DNA from: an uncultured Bacteroidota bacterium
Lineage (GTDB): Bacteria; Bacteroidota; Bacteroidia; Chitinophagales; Chitinophagaceae
Direction of reading: 5' to 3'
Length of the DNA: 19,851 nt
Assembly (NCBI GenBank): GCA_903944755.1
Contig: CAJATB010000212.1
Span: 1 to 19,851, forward strand
Part shown: positions 8,346 to 16,289 of the stretch, piece after piece
How positions within the stretch are numbered: the stretch's first letter is position 1
Layout of the letters: every line of letters starts with the position of its first letter
Made by a program: the position numbers and the translations under genes
The notes under the pieces: model-generated
The model's database searches: none
What the model was told of the DNA's origin: nothing
What the model saw: the letters and a program-made list of their open reading frames with translations, nothing else

Positions 8346-8388
8346 AACTACCAAAATTGAACAGTTTTTACAGCGTATTTTGGTAGTT
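8346..8388. repeat. 12-bp perfect inverted repeat in the gyrA leader
   Basis: AACTACCAAAAT (8346-8357) and ATTTTGGTAGTT (8377-8388) are exact reverse complements separated by 19 bases. The nearer arm lies 23 bases upstream of the gyrA start codon. A TATCTTCG on the minus strand at 8391-8398, one base from the TAnnTTTG -7 consensus, sits just upstream, so the repeat would fall at or just after a gyrA transcription start. It could be an operator or a hairpin in the 5' UTR. No clear -33 TTTG accompanies the candidate -7 site. Confidence 0.6.
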
Positions 8389-8448
8389 TACGAAGATACC
8401 TTTTCGGGCCCTTTTTTTAGGTTTTAAACCCTTAATTTTTATCCCCTT

Positions 8449-8469
8449 TTATCCACAGTTTGTGGGTAA
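8449..8469. promoter_or_regulatory. back-to-back DnaA-box-like sites upstream of gyrA
   Basis: TTATCCACA at 8449-8457 equals the strict E. coli-type DnaA box. Three bases on, TGTGGGTAA (8461-8469) is the reverse complement of TTACCCACA, one base from consensus. The two face each other as a palindrome in the 196-bp gap between divergent gyrA and the saccharopine dehydrogenase-like gene. It is not followed by a T run on either strand, so a terminator is unlikely. DnaA control of gyrA, or a minor DnaA-binding site, is inferred only. Confidence 0.4.
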
Positions 8470-8518
8470 GAAATGCTAGCTTTATACTCTCTATTTTTCA
8501 CCATTTATAACCTACAAA

Positions 8519-9856
8519 ATGGGTACTCAAATTCTAGTCATTGGAGCAGGTAAATCAGCTACTATGCTCATCCAATATTTACAAAAAAAAGTGGTAGAAA
8601 ATGACTGGTATATGGTACTTGCCGATAGTGAAAAAGAAATTGCAGTACAAAAATGGAATAATGCTAAAAATGGCCATGCGGTTGAACTTAACGTGGAAAA
8701 CGAGGCAGACCGTAAAGCTTTAATTCAAAAAGCAACCATTGTGGTATCTATGATGCCCGCTTTTTTACACTTTTTAGTGGCAAAGGATTGTTTGCTTTAT
8801 GGCAAGCCCCTATTTACAGCGTCTTATGTAGACGACAATATGAGGTCCATCGCACAAGAAATAAAGGACAAAAACCTGTTATTTTTATGCGAGATGGGAT
8901 TAGACCCAGGTATTGACCACATGAGTGCCATGGAATTAATCCATAAAATTAAAAAACAAGGTGGCGTAATTACAGGATTCAAATCACACTGTGGGGGGTT
9001 AATTGCCCCTGAGAGCGATAATAATCCTTGGCATTATAAAATAAGCTGGAACCCCAGGAATATCATTTTAGCTGGAAAATCGGGTGCTATATTCCTCGAG
9101 AACGGCATAGAAAAAGAAATTGAGTATAAACAATTATTTGAAACAGCCCCAACTATTGAAATACCAAGCATAGGCAAATTAGCTTATTATCCTAATAGGA
9201 ATTCACTTAGCTATATTGAAACTTATGATTTACAAGGTGTTAGTGACTTTGTACGCACCACTTTACGTTATCCCGAATTCTGTACAGGGTGGAACGCAAT
9301 TGTTCAATTAGGATTAACAGCCGAAACCATTACGCCAAGCGATGCATTAAGAAAACAAAATACGAATGGCATTTCAGTTGCCACTTGGTTTAAAAACTAT
9401 TTGAAAGAAAATGCGCTGGAAAGCATGTACGCCGAAATGCAAAACAATGCAGCATTAAAAGCACAACTTCATTTTATTGGCTTAGAAGAAGCAACAATTA
9501 TCCCTACTTCATTGAACAATAGTGCTGAAATTATACAATGGTTATTAGAACAAAAATGGGTTTTAGCACCACAGGATAAGGATATGGTAGTAATGATGCA
9601 TGAAATTACCTACACGTTAGCAAATGAACCCTATTTAGTGCAAAGCAGTATGGTTTTAATTGGCCAAAATGCTGTGGAAACAGCCATGGCAACAACAGTT
9701 GGTTTACCATTGGCCATGGGCGTTTGCGCCTATTTAAAAGGAGCTTATCATTTAACAGGCTTACACATACCAATTGATGCTTCTATCTATACTCCTATTT
9801 TAAAAAGTTTGGCAGAAGAGGGAATTGTATTTACAGAAAAAGTGACTAAGTTATAA
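8519..9856 (+). CDS. saccharopine dehydrogenase family oxidoreductase (Lys9-like)
   Basis: A 445-residue cytosolic NAD(P)-dependent enzyme. The N-terminal Rossmann motif is VIGAGKSATM (residues 7-16), followed by ADSEKE as the second strand. The middle carries CEMGLDPGIDHMSAM, the motif typical of saccharopine reductase (Lys9) proteins, then HCGGLIAPESDNNPW and YKISWNPRNIILAG for substrate binding. Family members act on saccharopine in lysine metabolism, joining or splitting lysine or aminoadipate semialdehyde and glutamate. In this phylum lysine is normally made through diaminopimelate, so a catabolic role or a related substrate is possible. It is divergent from gyrA and convergent with rnr, with no operon partner. 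The C-terminal part (from about residue 340) has the usual family extension ending near EEGIVFTEKV. The family call is firm, the substrate is not. Confidence 0.85.
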   Translation: MGTQILVIGAGKSATMLIQYLQKKVVENDWYMVLADSEKEIAVQKWNNAKNGHAVELNVENEADRKALIQKATIVVSMMPAFLHFLVAKDCLLYGKPLFTASYVDDNMRSIAQEIKDKNLLFLCEMGLDPGIDHMSAMELIHKIKKQGGVITGFKSHCGGLIAPESDNNPWHYKISWNPRNIILAGKSGAIFLENGIEKEIEYKQLFETAPTIEIPSIGKLAYYPNRNSLSYIETYDLQGVSDFVRTTLRYPEFCTGWNAIVQLGLTAETITPSDALRKQNTNGISVATWFKNYLKENALESMYAEMQNNAALKAQLHFIGLEEATIIPTSLNNSAEIIQWLLEQKWVLAPQDKDMVVMMHEITYTLANEPYLVQSSMVLIGQNAVETAMATTVGLPLAMGVCAYLKGAYHLTGLHIPIDASIYTPILKSLAEEGIVFTEKVTKL

Positions 9857-9870
9857 TTTAATACTAGAAA

Positions 9871-11856
9871 TTATTTTGGTTCGGTACTTGGTTTAGGATC
9901 CCATTCGTAATCTAATTGACGTTTATCTAAACTAGCAGCAACCACTTTAATAGTTACTTTATCGCCCATATTAAATTGGCGGCCTGTTCTTAAACCAACT
10001 AATGCATAATCAGATTCTACATGCCTAAAGTCGTCAAACTTTGATAGTGTAGTTATACTCACCAAGCCTTCACATTTGTGTTCAATAGTTTCCACCCAGA
10101 ATCCAAAGCTGGAAACACCGCTTATTACACCCTCAAAACTATGTCCAAGGTAATCGCGCATGAATTCAACTTGTTTATATTTATTCGAAGCTCTCTCCGA
10201 TTCCATTGCGGCTCTTTCTCTTTCACTACAATGCACACATTTTTCTTCCATGCTTTCGTCATTCATTAAATTGCCCGTCAATACCGACTGAACAACCCTA
10301 TGCACTAATACATCGGGATACCTTCTAATGGGTGAAGTAAAATGGCAATAATGCTCAAAACCTAAACCATAGTGACCAATATTATTGGTTGTATAAATAG
10401 CTTTAGCCATTGTCCTAATACCTAATTGCTCAAGTACATGCTGTTCTGGTTTACCTTTTGATGCTAACATTAGTGCATTAAAACTCTGTGCAATATGCGC
10501 TGGTGAATCTATATTAAACGCATATCCATGCTTCTTTGCAAAAACAATAAATGGTTTTAATTTTTCTTCATTAGGTTGGTCATGCACCCTATATGGAAAA
10601 GGAATTGGTTCTTTTTTAATTTTAATTTGCCCCATTTTTTCTGCAATCAATTGATTCGCTTTTAGCATTAATTCTTCAATTAACTGATGCGATTCTTTAC
10701 TTTCCTTCACTGTAATGCCAATTGGTTTGCCTTTCTCATCTAATGTAAAACGTACTTCCTGTGACGAGAAATTGATGGCCCCGTTTTCAAAACGTTTCTT
10801 CCTTAAGTTTTGTGTGTAATCTAATAACCACAAAATTTGTTCGGAATGGTCCCCAACTTTTGTATCAATAATTTCTTGCACTTGTTCATAAGTAAAACGT
10901 CTGTCAGAATGAATGATTGTTTTACCATACCAAGTATTTACAATAGCCCCAGCTGCATCCACTTCAAATGTAGCAGTAAAAGTAAGTTTGTCTTCCTTAG
11001 GCCTTAGAGAACATAATTCATTCGAAATACGTTCAGGCAACATAGGATAAACGCGGTCTGGTAAATATACAGAAGTGGCTCTTTCATAGGCTTCCTGGTC
11101 AATAGCAGTATTGGGTTGAACGTAGTGACTAACGTCGGCAATATGTACGCCTAGTTCTATATTTCCATTTGCTAACTTTTGAAAAGAAATGGCATCATCA
11201 AAATCTTTTGCATCAACAGGGTCAATAGTAAATGTGAGTACTTTTCTATAGTCTTTACGTTTTGCAATTTCAGCATCTGAAACAACGTCAGATAAGCCCC
11301 TTGCAAAAGCTAAAGTTTCTTCGCTAAATGACAAAGCAAAACCCGCTTCTGCCACAATGGACTTCATGGCCAAATCATTCTCTTGTTCAGGAGTGAAAAT
11401 TTCAATTACTTTCCCTTCTGGTTTACGGTTCGAATTTTCCCAACTAATTAACTCAACCAACACCCTGTCCTTGTCCCTAGCATTGTTTAAATATTTAATA
11501 GGGATATAAATATCAGGCATTGGGAACACCGTATTTGGAATAAAGAATGCATGCTTGTTGGTCACTTGCATAGTACCCGCAAAGGATACTTGTTTCCTTT
11601 TTATAATTTCTAATACTTTCCCTTCCTTCTTGCCAGACCCTTGCCTGATTTTTGTAATTTTAATACGGACTACATCCCCCTTTAAAGCGGTATTAAAATC
11701 GTTTGGAAAAACAAGAATATCGTTTTCCAAATCCTTTACAATAACAAAACCCATTCCCGATTTTGCAATATCTAATTTACCCGTATAAGTTGTAGCGGCT
11801 TGTGTGTGCTTCGTGGTAATTGTTTTTTTTCTTGTATTTTTTTGCTTAGTTGCCAT
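9871..11856 (-). CDS. rnr: ribonuclease R (RNB/S1 3'-5' exoribonuclease)
   Basis: A processive 3'-5' exonuclease for structured RNA, mRNA decay and rRNA quality control. From ATG 11856 it is 661 residues. It starts with a Lys/Thr-rich tail (MATKQKNTRKKTITTK), then two cold-shock-like domains (about 25-150) and the RNB domain. The catalytic metal-binding motif IDPVDAKDFDDAISF lies near residues 212-226 and is followed by GVHIADVSHYV and LPDRVYPMLPE. The C-terminal S1 domain starts at FEGVISGVSSFGFWVE. A longer frame opens at 11889, but its extra 11 residues would lie inside the lpxK end, and MATKQK is a more typical start. With ATG 11856 the gene overlaps lpxK by 11 bases, which repeats the spacing at the upstream junction and suggests translational coupling. 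Confidence 0.92.
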   Translation of the reverse strand: MATKQKNTRKKTITTKHTQAATTYTGKLDIAKSGMGFVIVKDLENDILVFPNDFNTALKGDVVRIKITKIRQGSGKKEGKVLEIIKRKQVSFAGTMQVTNKHAFFIPNTVFPMPDIYIPIKYLNNARDKDRVLVELISWENSNRKPEGKVIEIFTPEQENDLAMKSIVAEAGFALSFSEETLAFARGLSDVVSDAEIAKRKDYRKVLTFTIDPVDAKDFDDAISFQKLANGNIELGVHIADVSHYVQPNTAIDQEAYERATSVYLPDRVYPMLPERISNELCSLRPKEDKLTFTATFEVDAAGAIVNTWYGKTIIHSDRRFTYEQVQEIIDTKVGDHSEQILWLLDYTQNLRKKRFENGAINFSSQEVRFTLDEKGKPIGITVKESKESHQLIEELMLKANQLIAEKMGQIKIKKEPIPFPYRVHDQPNEEKLKPFIVFAKKHGYAFNIDSPAHIAQSFNALMLASKGKPEQHVLEQLGIRTMAKAIYTTNNIGHYGLGFEHYCHFTSPIRRYPDVLVHRVVQSVLTGNLMNDESMEEKCVHCSERERAAMESERASNKYKQVEFMRDYLGHSFEGVISGVSSFGFWVETIEHKCEGLVSITTLSKFDDFRHVESDYALVGLRTGRQFNMGDKVTIKVVAASLDKRQLDYEWDPKPSTEPK

Positions 11857-12934
11857 TTGTATTTTTATGAAATTGTGAAACATAATCAATGACTAGTTGA
11901 TTAAATGACGCTTCTGCGTCAAACAAAAAGCGCGGTTTAATAGGCAAAACATACAACGGAATATCGTGTAATTCCTCGGTGTATTTAACCAACCTAACTG
12001 CATCTTTTTCAGTCGTTAATATTAATTTACTCTTCGATTCAATTTTATTGAACTTTTCTTTTATATCCTGCAAGTCCTCAATTGAAAAAATATGGTGATC
12101 GTTATAACTTAGTTGATAGTAGGTATGCGTACAATCATGCAAATAATTTTTAAGTGGTAACGGATTAGCTATACCACAAACTAAAAGTACTTCATCGCGC
12201 ATGGTTAAAATCCACTGCTCAGTTGGGTTGTAAATATGATAAGGTGTTTTGTAAGCAATAGCAGTAAAAAATACACTTTGATGTTGTTCTGGATACAACT
12301 TCTCAATAATCTCGTCTCTTTCTTCTATACTTAAGTTATCAGGACATTTTGTAACTACAATTACTTCTGCTCTCTTAGCCGATTTTCGTTCATCCCTTAA
12401 ATCGCCTGTTGGAATAAAAAAATCATCACAGTATAAATTATTATAGTCCGTCAATAAGATATTAAATTCGGCACGAATTTCTCTGTGCTGAAATGCATCA
12501 TCCAAAATAACCAACTGTAAATTTGGGACGTCTTGTATAAGTTGCGGAATAGCTTCAATTCTTCTTTCCCCAACCGCAACGGCAACATTTGGATGTTTAA
12601 GGTGAAATTGCATAGGTTCATCCCCAATTTCTAAAGCAGTAGTTTTTTCATTTGCTAGTGCATACCCTTTTGTTTTTCGCTTATACCCCCTGCTTAATGT
12701 AGCAACTTTAAAGTCATTTGCTAATAAAGAAAGTAAATGCTCGACCATTGGCGACTTTCCTGTACCACCTAGTGACAAATTCCCGATTGATATAATTGGT
12801 ATATTAAACTGAACTGATTTAAAATAATCTTTGTTATACATCCAATTTCGCAAAGCCATCACCCAACCATAAAGGATACTAAATGGCAATAATAAAACTC
12901 GGAAAGATTTTAAAAAAACATTGTTAAAATTCAT
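11846..12934 (-). CDS. lpxK: tetraacyldisaccharide 4'-kinase (lipid A synthesis)
   Basis: Inner-membrane kinase that phosphorylates the 4' position of the lipid A disaccharide, the sixth step of the Raetz pathway. The 362-residue protein has an N-terminal membrane helix (about 8-28, LKSFRVLLLPFSILYGWVMA). A P-loop follows, GNLSLGGTGKSP at 51-62, in the family-specific SIGN-x-x-x-GGTGK context. Further motifs are LSRGYKRKTKGY, the GDEP loop after the first core strand, AVGERR, and LVILDDAFQHREI, whose DDAFQH is the LpxK version of the Walker B region. The gene overlaps the cyclo-ligase stop by 11 bases and the rnr start by 11 bases. Its presence confirms a Gram-negative outer membrane with lipid A. 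Confidence 0.93.
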   Translation of the reverse strand: MNFNNVFLKSFRVLLLPFSILYGWVMALRNWMYNKDYFKSVQFNIPIISIGNLSLGGTGKSPMVEHLLSLLANDFKVATLSRGYKRKTKGYALANEKTTALEIGDEPMQFHLKHPNVAVAVGERRIEAIPQLIQDVPNLQLVILDDAFQHREIRAEFNILLTDYNNLYCDDFFIPTGDLRDERKSAKRAEVIVVTKCPDNLSIEERDEIIEKLYPEQHQSVFFTAIAYKTPYHIYNPTEQWILTMRDEVLLVCGIANPLPLKNYLHDCTHTYYQLSYNDHHIFSIEDLQDIKEKFNKIESKSKLILTTEKDAVRLVKYTEELHDIPLYVLPIKPRFLFDAEASFNQLVIDYVSQFHKNTNGN

Positions 12935-13487
12935 AACTATTCGAAGGCGTAATACAATGCGTTAAAGGTACGTCAAATTCATGGGTATCTTCAATTTTGG
13001 GGATTGGTTCGAAGTAAGAAATCCCTATTCTATTGCGTCCTAAAGGGTACTGCGCAAAGTATCGATCATAAAATCCTTTACCAAATCCAATTCTATGTCC
13101 TGATTGGTCAAAACCAACTAAAGGAACCAATATGGTATCTATCTCATTTGGTTCCATTAAATTAAAGGGTAATGGTTCCTGTATCCCCCATTTATTTATT
13201 GCTACTGTTTCGGTTTCTGTATAAAATGACATGGTTGTATTGTCGTCATTCACCTTGGGATAAACAACCACCAAGCCAGGTATAATTAATTTCAGGTACC
13301 TAATTAACAATAAACTATTGGGTTCATTGTGTGCCTCCAACGGATAAAAACTTCCAATACATTGCACCGACGACCAGTCCATTCTTTGAAATTGTATCAG
13401 CAACAAATCATCCATTTTCAGGCAATCAGATGCGGTCAATGATTTTCTTTTATCTAAAAAATATTTTCTAGCAGCAGGCTTTAACAT
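12924..13487 (-). CDS. 5-formyltetrahydrofolate cyclo-ligase
   Basis: Converts 5-formyl-THF to 5,10-methenyl-THF with ATP, recovering folate for one-carbon metabolism. It is 187 residues, the usual size for the family. Visible marks are the basic N-terminus with RKYFLDKRKSLTASD, the IGSFYPLEAHNEPNS strand-loop that binds substrate, and the signature GFGKGFYDRYF at 134-144, whose Gly-rich loop binds the ATP phosphate. The ILVPLVGFDQSGHRIGFG segment before it is also standard. The gene sits 11 bases after rsmD and overlaps lpxK by 11 bases. folB, another folate gene, is about 3 kb away in a different transcription unit, so the folate link is general. Confidence 0.93.
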   Translation of the reverse strand: MLKPAARKYFLDKRKSLTASDCLKMDDLLLIQFQRMDWSSVQCIGSFYPLEAHNEPNSLLLIRYLKLIIPGLVVVYPKVNDDNTTMSFYTETETVAINKWGIQEPLPFNLMEPNEIDTILVPLVGFDQSGHRIGFGKGFYDRYFAQYPLGRNRIGISYFEPIPKIEDTHEFDVPLTHCITPSNSYEF

Positions 13488-13498
13488 ACGAGTAGTTA

Positions 13499-14032
13499 TT
13501 ATTCGAAAAAACTAAAAATAGTACTGCCATAATTACGCTGGAAACTATAGCCAGCAAATTGTTCATAATTGTTCCTAGGGGTATGCTCTAAAATAAAATA
13601 TCCTTCGGCGGAAATTAATTTTCGTTCTACTATTATTTTGGGAAGGTCATCAATGGTTGTTAAGGCATAAGGAGGACCTGCAAAAATGATATCATATTGA
13701 TTAGTACAAGAAGCTAAGAATTGAAATACGTCCATACGTAAGACTTGGGCATTTTCAATTTTCAACATTTCTATATTCTTCTTAATAAAATCTAACATAA
13801 TTGGATCCTTCTCTACGATTGTTAAATTTGCTGCACCTCGTGAAGCTAATTCATAACTAATACAACCTGTGCCTCCGAATAAATCCAATGTAGTGGCTCC
13901 TTCAATTTGAACCCTAGTTTGCAACATATTAAATAAACCTTCTTTAGCTATATCAGTGGTTGGCCTAGTATGAGGCATATTTTGTGGAGGGTGTATTTTT
14001 CGACCACTATGTTTTCCAGCTATAATTCTCAT
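13499..14032 (-). CDS. rsmD: 16S rRNA (guanine966-N2)-methyltransferase with a non-standard motif IV
   Basis: SAM-dependent methylation of G966 in 16S rRNA. The 177-residue protein opens MRIIAGKHSGRKI and has RPTTDIAKEGLFNML, both typical of RsmD. Motif I for SAM binding is LDLFGGTG at 49-56, followed by the VEKD acidic loop at 73-76. Motif IV, normally (D/N)PP(Y/F), reads FAGPPYAL. Gly119 (codon GGT at 13676-13678) replaces the expected Asp, one base away from GAT. That residue contacts the target amino group in this enzyme class, so activity could be reduced. The rest of the fold looks intact. The ATG directly follows the DUF3822 stop codon (TAA then ATG). Confidence 0.9.
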   Translation of the reverse strand: MRIIAGKHSGRKIHPPQNMPHTRPTTDIAKEGLFNMLQTRVQIEGATTLDLFGGTGCISYELASRGAANLTIVEKDPIMLDFIKKNIEMLKIENAQVLRMDVFQFLASCTNQYDIIFAGPPYALTTIDDLPKIIVERKLISAEGYFILEHTPRNNYEQFAGYSFQRNYGSTIFSFFE

Positions 14033-14851
14033 TTAAAATATAAAATAGGTAGAATAAGTATGATTCGGATAATCGAGGTTTAATTTTGAACCTATACCCT
14101 CATTTGGGGCTTTTATCAAATGTAAACTTTCAAAATAAGGTGCAACCATTTTTATGAATTCATGTTGTTCGGCGCTATAGCCATATACATATAAAGGAAT
14201 TATATTGCTATCCACGTTACAATTAATACAAGCATTTAAAACTACGTAGCTGTTTTGGTCCTTACCTTCAATTGGATAATAGTTAAGCAATTTCACTTGG
14301 CCATCAACAACAATATACAAGCAAAAATTAGTATCAAATAACTGCACAAATACTCCATTCGCTGGTAAATTATTAATTAAGTACGCTGCGTAATGTTGCC
14401 ATTTACCAGTTGGGAAAGCCCTAGTAAGTAAAGTACTTAAAGCATCCGGTACGCCATACACTAAAACCTTGCCTGAACCAATATCGTTTGAATAAATTTC
14501 TTCTTCACTTTTAATACCATGCACTAAATTAAGTTCTTGCTGATATTGTAAAACATCAGTATTTGAAGTGGCATTAGATAATACAACATGCGAAGTGTTC
14601 ATTATAAAATAAATATGCTTGTAGAAAGCATGCATTAACCTTGAATTATTTTGCAAATAGGCCATTAACTGACTCCAACCCTGATTGTCACCGGTATTTA
14701 AAAAATACTCAAACGATACATACTGATTCGTAATATTGTTTTTAACAGAAAAAACAATGCTTTGTCCATCCACAATAAGGTATAAATCTTCTACCTTATT
14801 ATTAGCGGTACTTTCTAAACTACCGTAAATGCCAATTTTCTTCTGTGCCAT
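14033..14851 (-). CDS. DUF3822 family protein
   Basis: A 272-residue protein with no signal peptide, starting MAQKKIGIYGSLESTANNK. It shows alternating beta-strands such as DLYLIVDGQSIVFSV, FVQLFDTNFCLYIVVDGQVKLLNYYPI and IIPLYVYGYSAEQ, which resemble an actin/FtsA-like ATPase fold, as has been proposed for DUF3822. The segment VLVYGVPDAL followed by a helix and a YAAYLINNL stretch agrees with this. I recognise it as the Bacteroidota DUF3822 family mainly by this pattern and by its place directly before rsmD, a common arrangement in that phylum. Its biochemical role is not known. As first gene of a five-gene unit it lies next to a divergent MATE transporter. Confidence 0.72.
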   Translation of the reverse strand: MAQKKIGIYGSLESTANNKVEDLYLIVDGQSIVFSVKNNITNQYVSFEYFLNTGDNQGWSQLMAYLQNNSRLMHAFYKHIYFIMNTSHVVLSNATSNTDVLQYQQELNLVHGIKSEEEIYSNDIGSGKVLVYGVPDALSTLLTRAFPTGKWQHYAAYLINNLPANGVFVQLFDTNFCLYIVVDGQVKLLNYYPIEGKDQNSYVVLNACINCNVDSNIIPLYVYGYSAEQHEFIKMVAPYFESLHLIKAPNEGIGSKLNLDYPNHTYSTYFIF

Positions 14852-14910
14852 AGGTTGAATTCTTATGCAATGATATAAAAAAAGGGGCAGTTCTTTGCAG
14901 AAACTAATTG

Positions 14911-14918
14911 TAGATTTG
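14911..14918 (+). promoter_or_regulatory. candidate -7 element of the MATE gene (possible leaderless mRNA)
   Basis: TAGATTTG matches the Bacteroidota TAnnTTTG -7 consensus exactly. It ends 7 bases before the ATG at 14925, so transcription would begin at or next to the start codon. The nearest upstream TTTG (14894-14897) is only 13 bases away rather than about 19-21, so the -33 element is not convincing. Confidence 0.4.
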
Positions 14919-14924
14919 CCAAAT

Positions 14925-16283
14925 ATGAGTGATTTAAATACAACTCCCTCCTTACAAGTTCAGGTTTCTAGCAAACAAATACTCGCCATTTCCATACCAA
15001 TTGGTTTAGCCATTCTAGTGCCCCAAATTAATTTTATCATTAATAGCATCTTCCTAGGTGCATTAAGCAGTCAGGCCCTGGCAATTGCAGGCATCACTGG
15101 AGTGTATTATTTAATTTTTGGCGTAATGGGCCAAGGTTTAAATAATGGCTTACAAGCACTCATTTCAAGAAGAGCTGGGGAAAACAGGACGGATGAAATT
15201 GGGGTATTGTTTACGCAAGGTGTTTTTATTTCAATTTTCTTATCCATTATTGGAATTGTTTTTACTTATTTTTTAGCACCTTCCATTTTTCACGCCCTAC
15301 TTCATGATAAAGAAAGAGCCGATATTGTAATTGAATTTTTGAAAATTAGAATTTGGGGGCTACCCTTCTTATTTATTTATCAAATGCGTAATGCACTTTT
15401 AGTAGGTACCAACCAAAGCAAGTATTTAATTATAGGTACTGCTACAGAAGCATTTGTTAATATATTCTTTGATTATGCTTTAATATTTGGTCATTTTGGT
15501 TTTGCCGTTATGGGAATTATGGGGGCCGCTTATGCTTCTATTATTGCTGAAGCTTTAGGTTTATTAGTGATTTACTTAGTCATCCATTACAAAAAAATTG
15601 GTGCTCGTTTTGATTTGTTTAAAAGTTGGACTTTAAAAACCGATTACATAAAACTAATTCTAAAACAGTCCTCTCCATTGATGATGCAGTATATGATTAG
15701 TATAATTAGTTGGGAATTTTTTTATATTTTAATTGAACATAAAGGAGAAGAAGCATTATCGGTATCCAACGCTATGCGTAATATTTTTGGTTTCTTTGGT
15801 TGTTTTACTTGGGCTTTTGCGGCAACAGCAAATACGATGGTGAGTAATATAATAGGTCAAAATAAGGAAGAAGAGGTGCTCGTACTGATCCGAAAAATAA
15901 TGGTATGGAGTTTTGGATTTGCAGCTATTGTTTGTATTATACTTAACTTATTTGCAGTACAATTTTTAAGTATTTATGGGCAGGGGGAATCCTTTATTCA
16001 AGCTGGCATACCAGTGTTAAGGGTTGTTTCTGTAGCAATGCTTGTGATGTCTTTAGCTACTATTTGGCTGAGTGCGGTAACGGGAACTGGCCAATCGGTT
16101 AGGACTTTACGTATTGAAACAATTGCCATTGTTATTTATGTAATTTATGTTTACACAACAATGGAATATTACAACTTACCTATTACCATTGGATGGATGA
16201 GTGAATTAGTTTATTGGACAAGCTTGTTGATACCCTCCTATTTGTATATCAAATCCAACAAATGGAAGCATAAGAAAATTTAA
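14925..16283 (+). CDS. MATE family efflux transporter
   Basis: Inner-membrane multidrug/toxin exporter of the MATE/NorM type, driven by a Na+ or H+ gradient. From ATG 14925 it is 452 residues with about 12 hydrophobic helices. The first bundle starts ILAISIPIGLAILVPQINFIIN, and the conserved loop GLNNGLQALISRRAGE between helices 2 and 3 is typical. The second half repeats the pattern (KQSSPLMMQYMISIISWEFFYIL, then NTMVSNIIGQNKEEEV), as expected for the internal duplication. A frame opens 10 codons earlier at TTG 14895, but a -7 promoter motif lies at 14911-14918, inside that extension, and the ATG is a stronger start. The gene is divergent from DUF3822 and convergent with folB (6 bases between stops). 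Substrate unknown. Confidence 0.88.
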   Translation: MSDLNTTPSLQVQVSSKQILAISIPIGLAILVPQINFIINSIFLGALSSQALAIAGITGVYYLIFGVMGQGLNNGLQALISRRAGENRTDEIGVLFTQGVFISIFLSIIGIVFTYFLAPSIFHALLHDKERADIVIEFLKIRIWGLPFLFIYQMRNALLVGTNQSKYLIIGTATEAFVNIFFDYALIFGHFGFAVMGIMGAAYASIIAEALGLLVIYLVIHYKKIGARFDLFKSWTLKTDYIKLILKQSSPLMMQYMISIISWEFFYILIEHKGEEALSVSNAMRNIFGFFGCFTWAFAATANTMVSNIIGQNKEEEVLVLIRKIMVWSFGFAAIVCIILNLFAVQFLSIYGQGESFIQAGIPVLRVVSVAMLVMSLATIWLSAVTGTGQSVRTLRIETIAIVIYVIYVYTTMEYYNLPITIGWMSELVYWTSLLIPSYLYIKSNKWKHKKI

Positions 16284-16289
16284 TTTTTT

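Noticed and set aside
11857..11889. Upstream ATG for ribonuclease R, adding 11 residues
   Set aside because: The extension (MIMFHNFIKIQ) lies in the lpxK coding end and is unlike RNase R N-termini. MATKQK at 11856 gives an 11-bp overlap equal to the upstream junction.
14895..14924. TTG start for the MATE transporter, adding 10 residues
   Set aside because: An exact -7 promoter element falls inside the extension and the ATG at 14925 is a stronger start.
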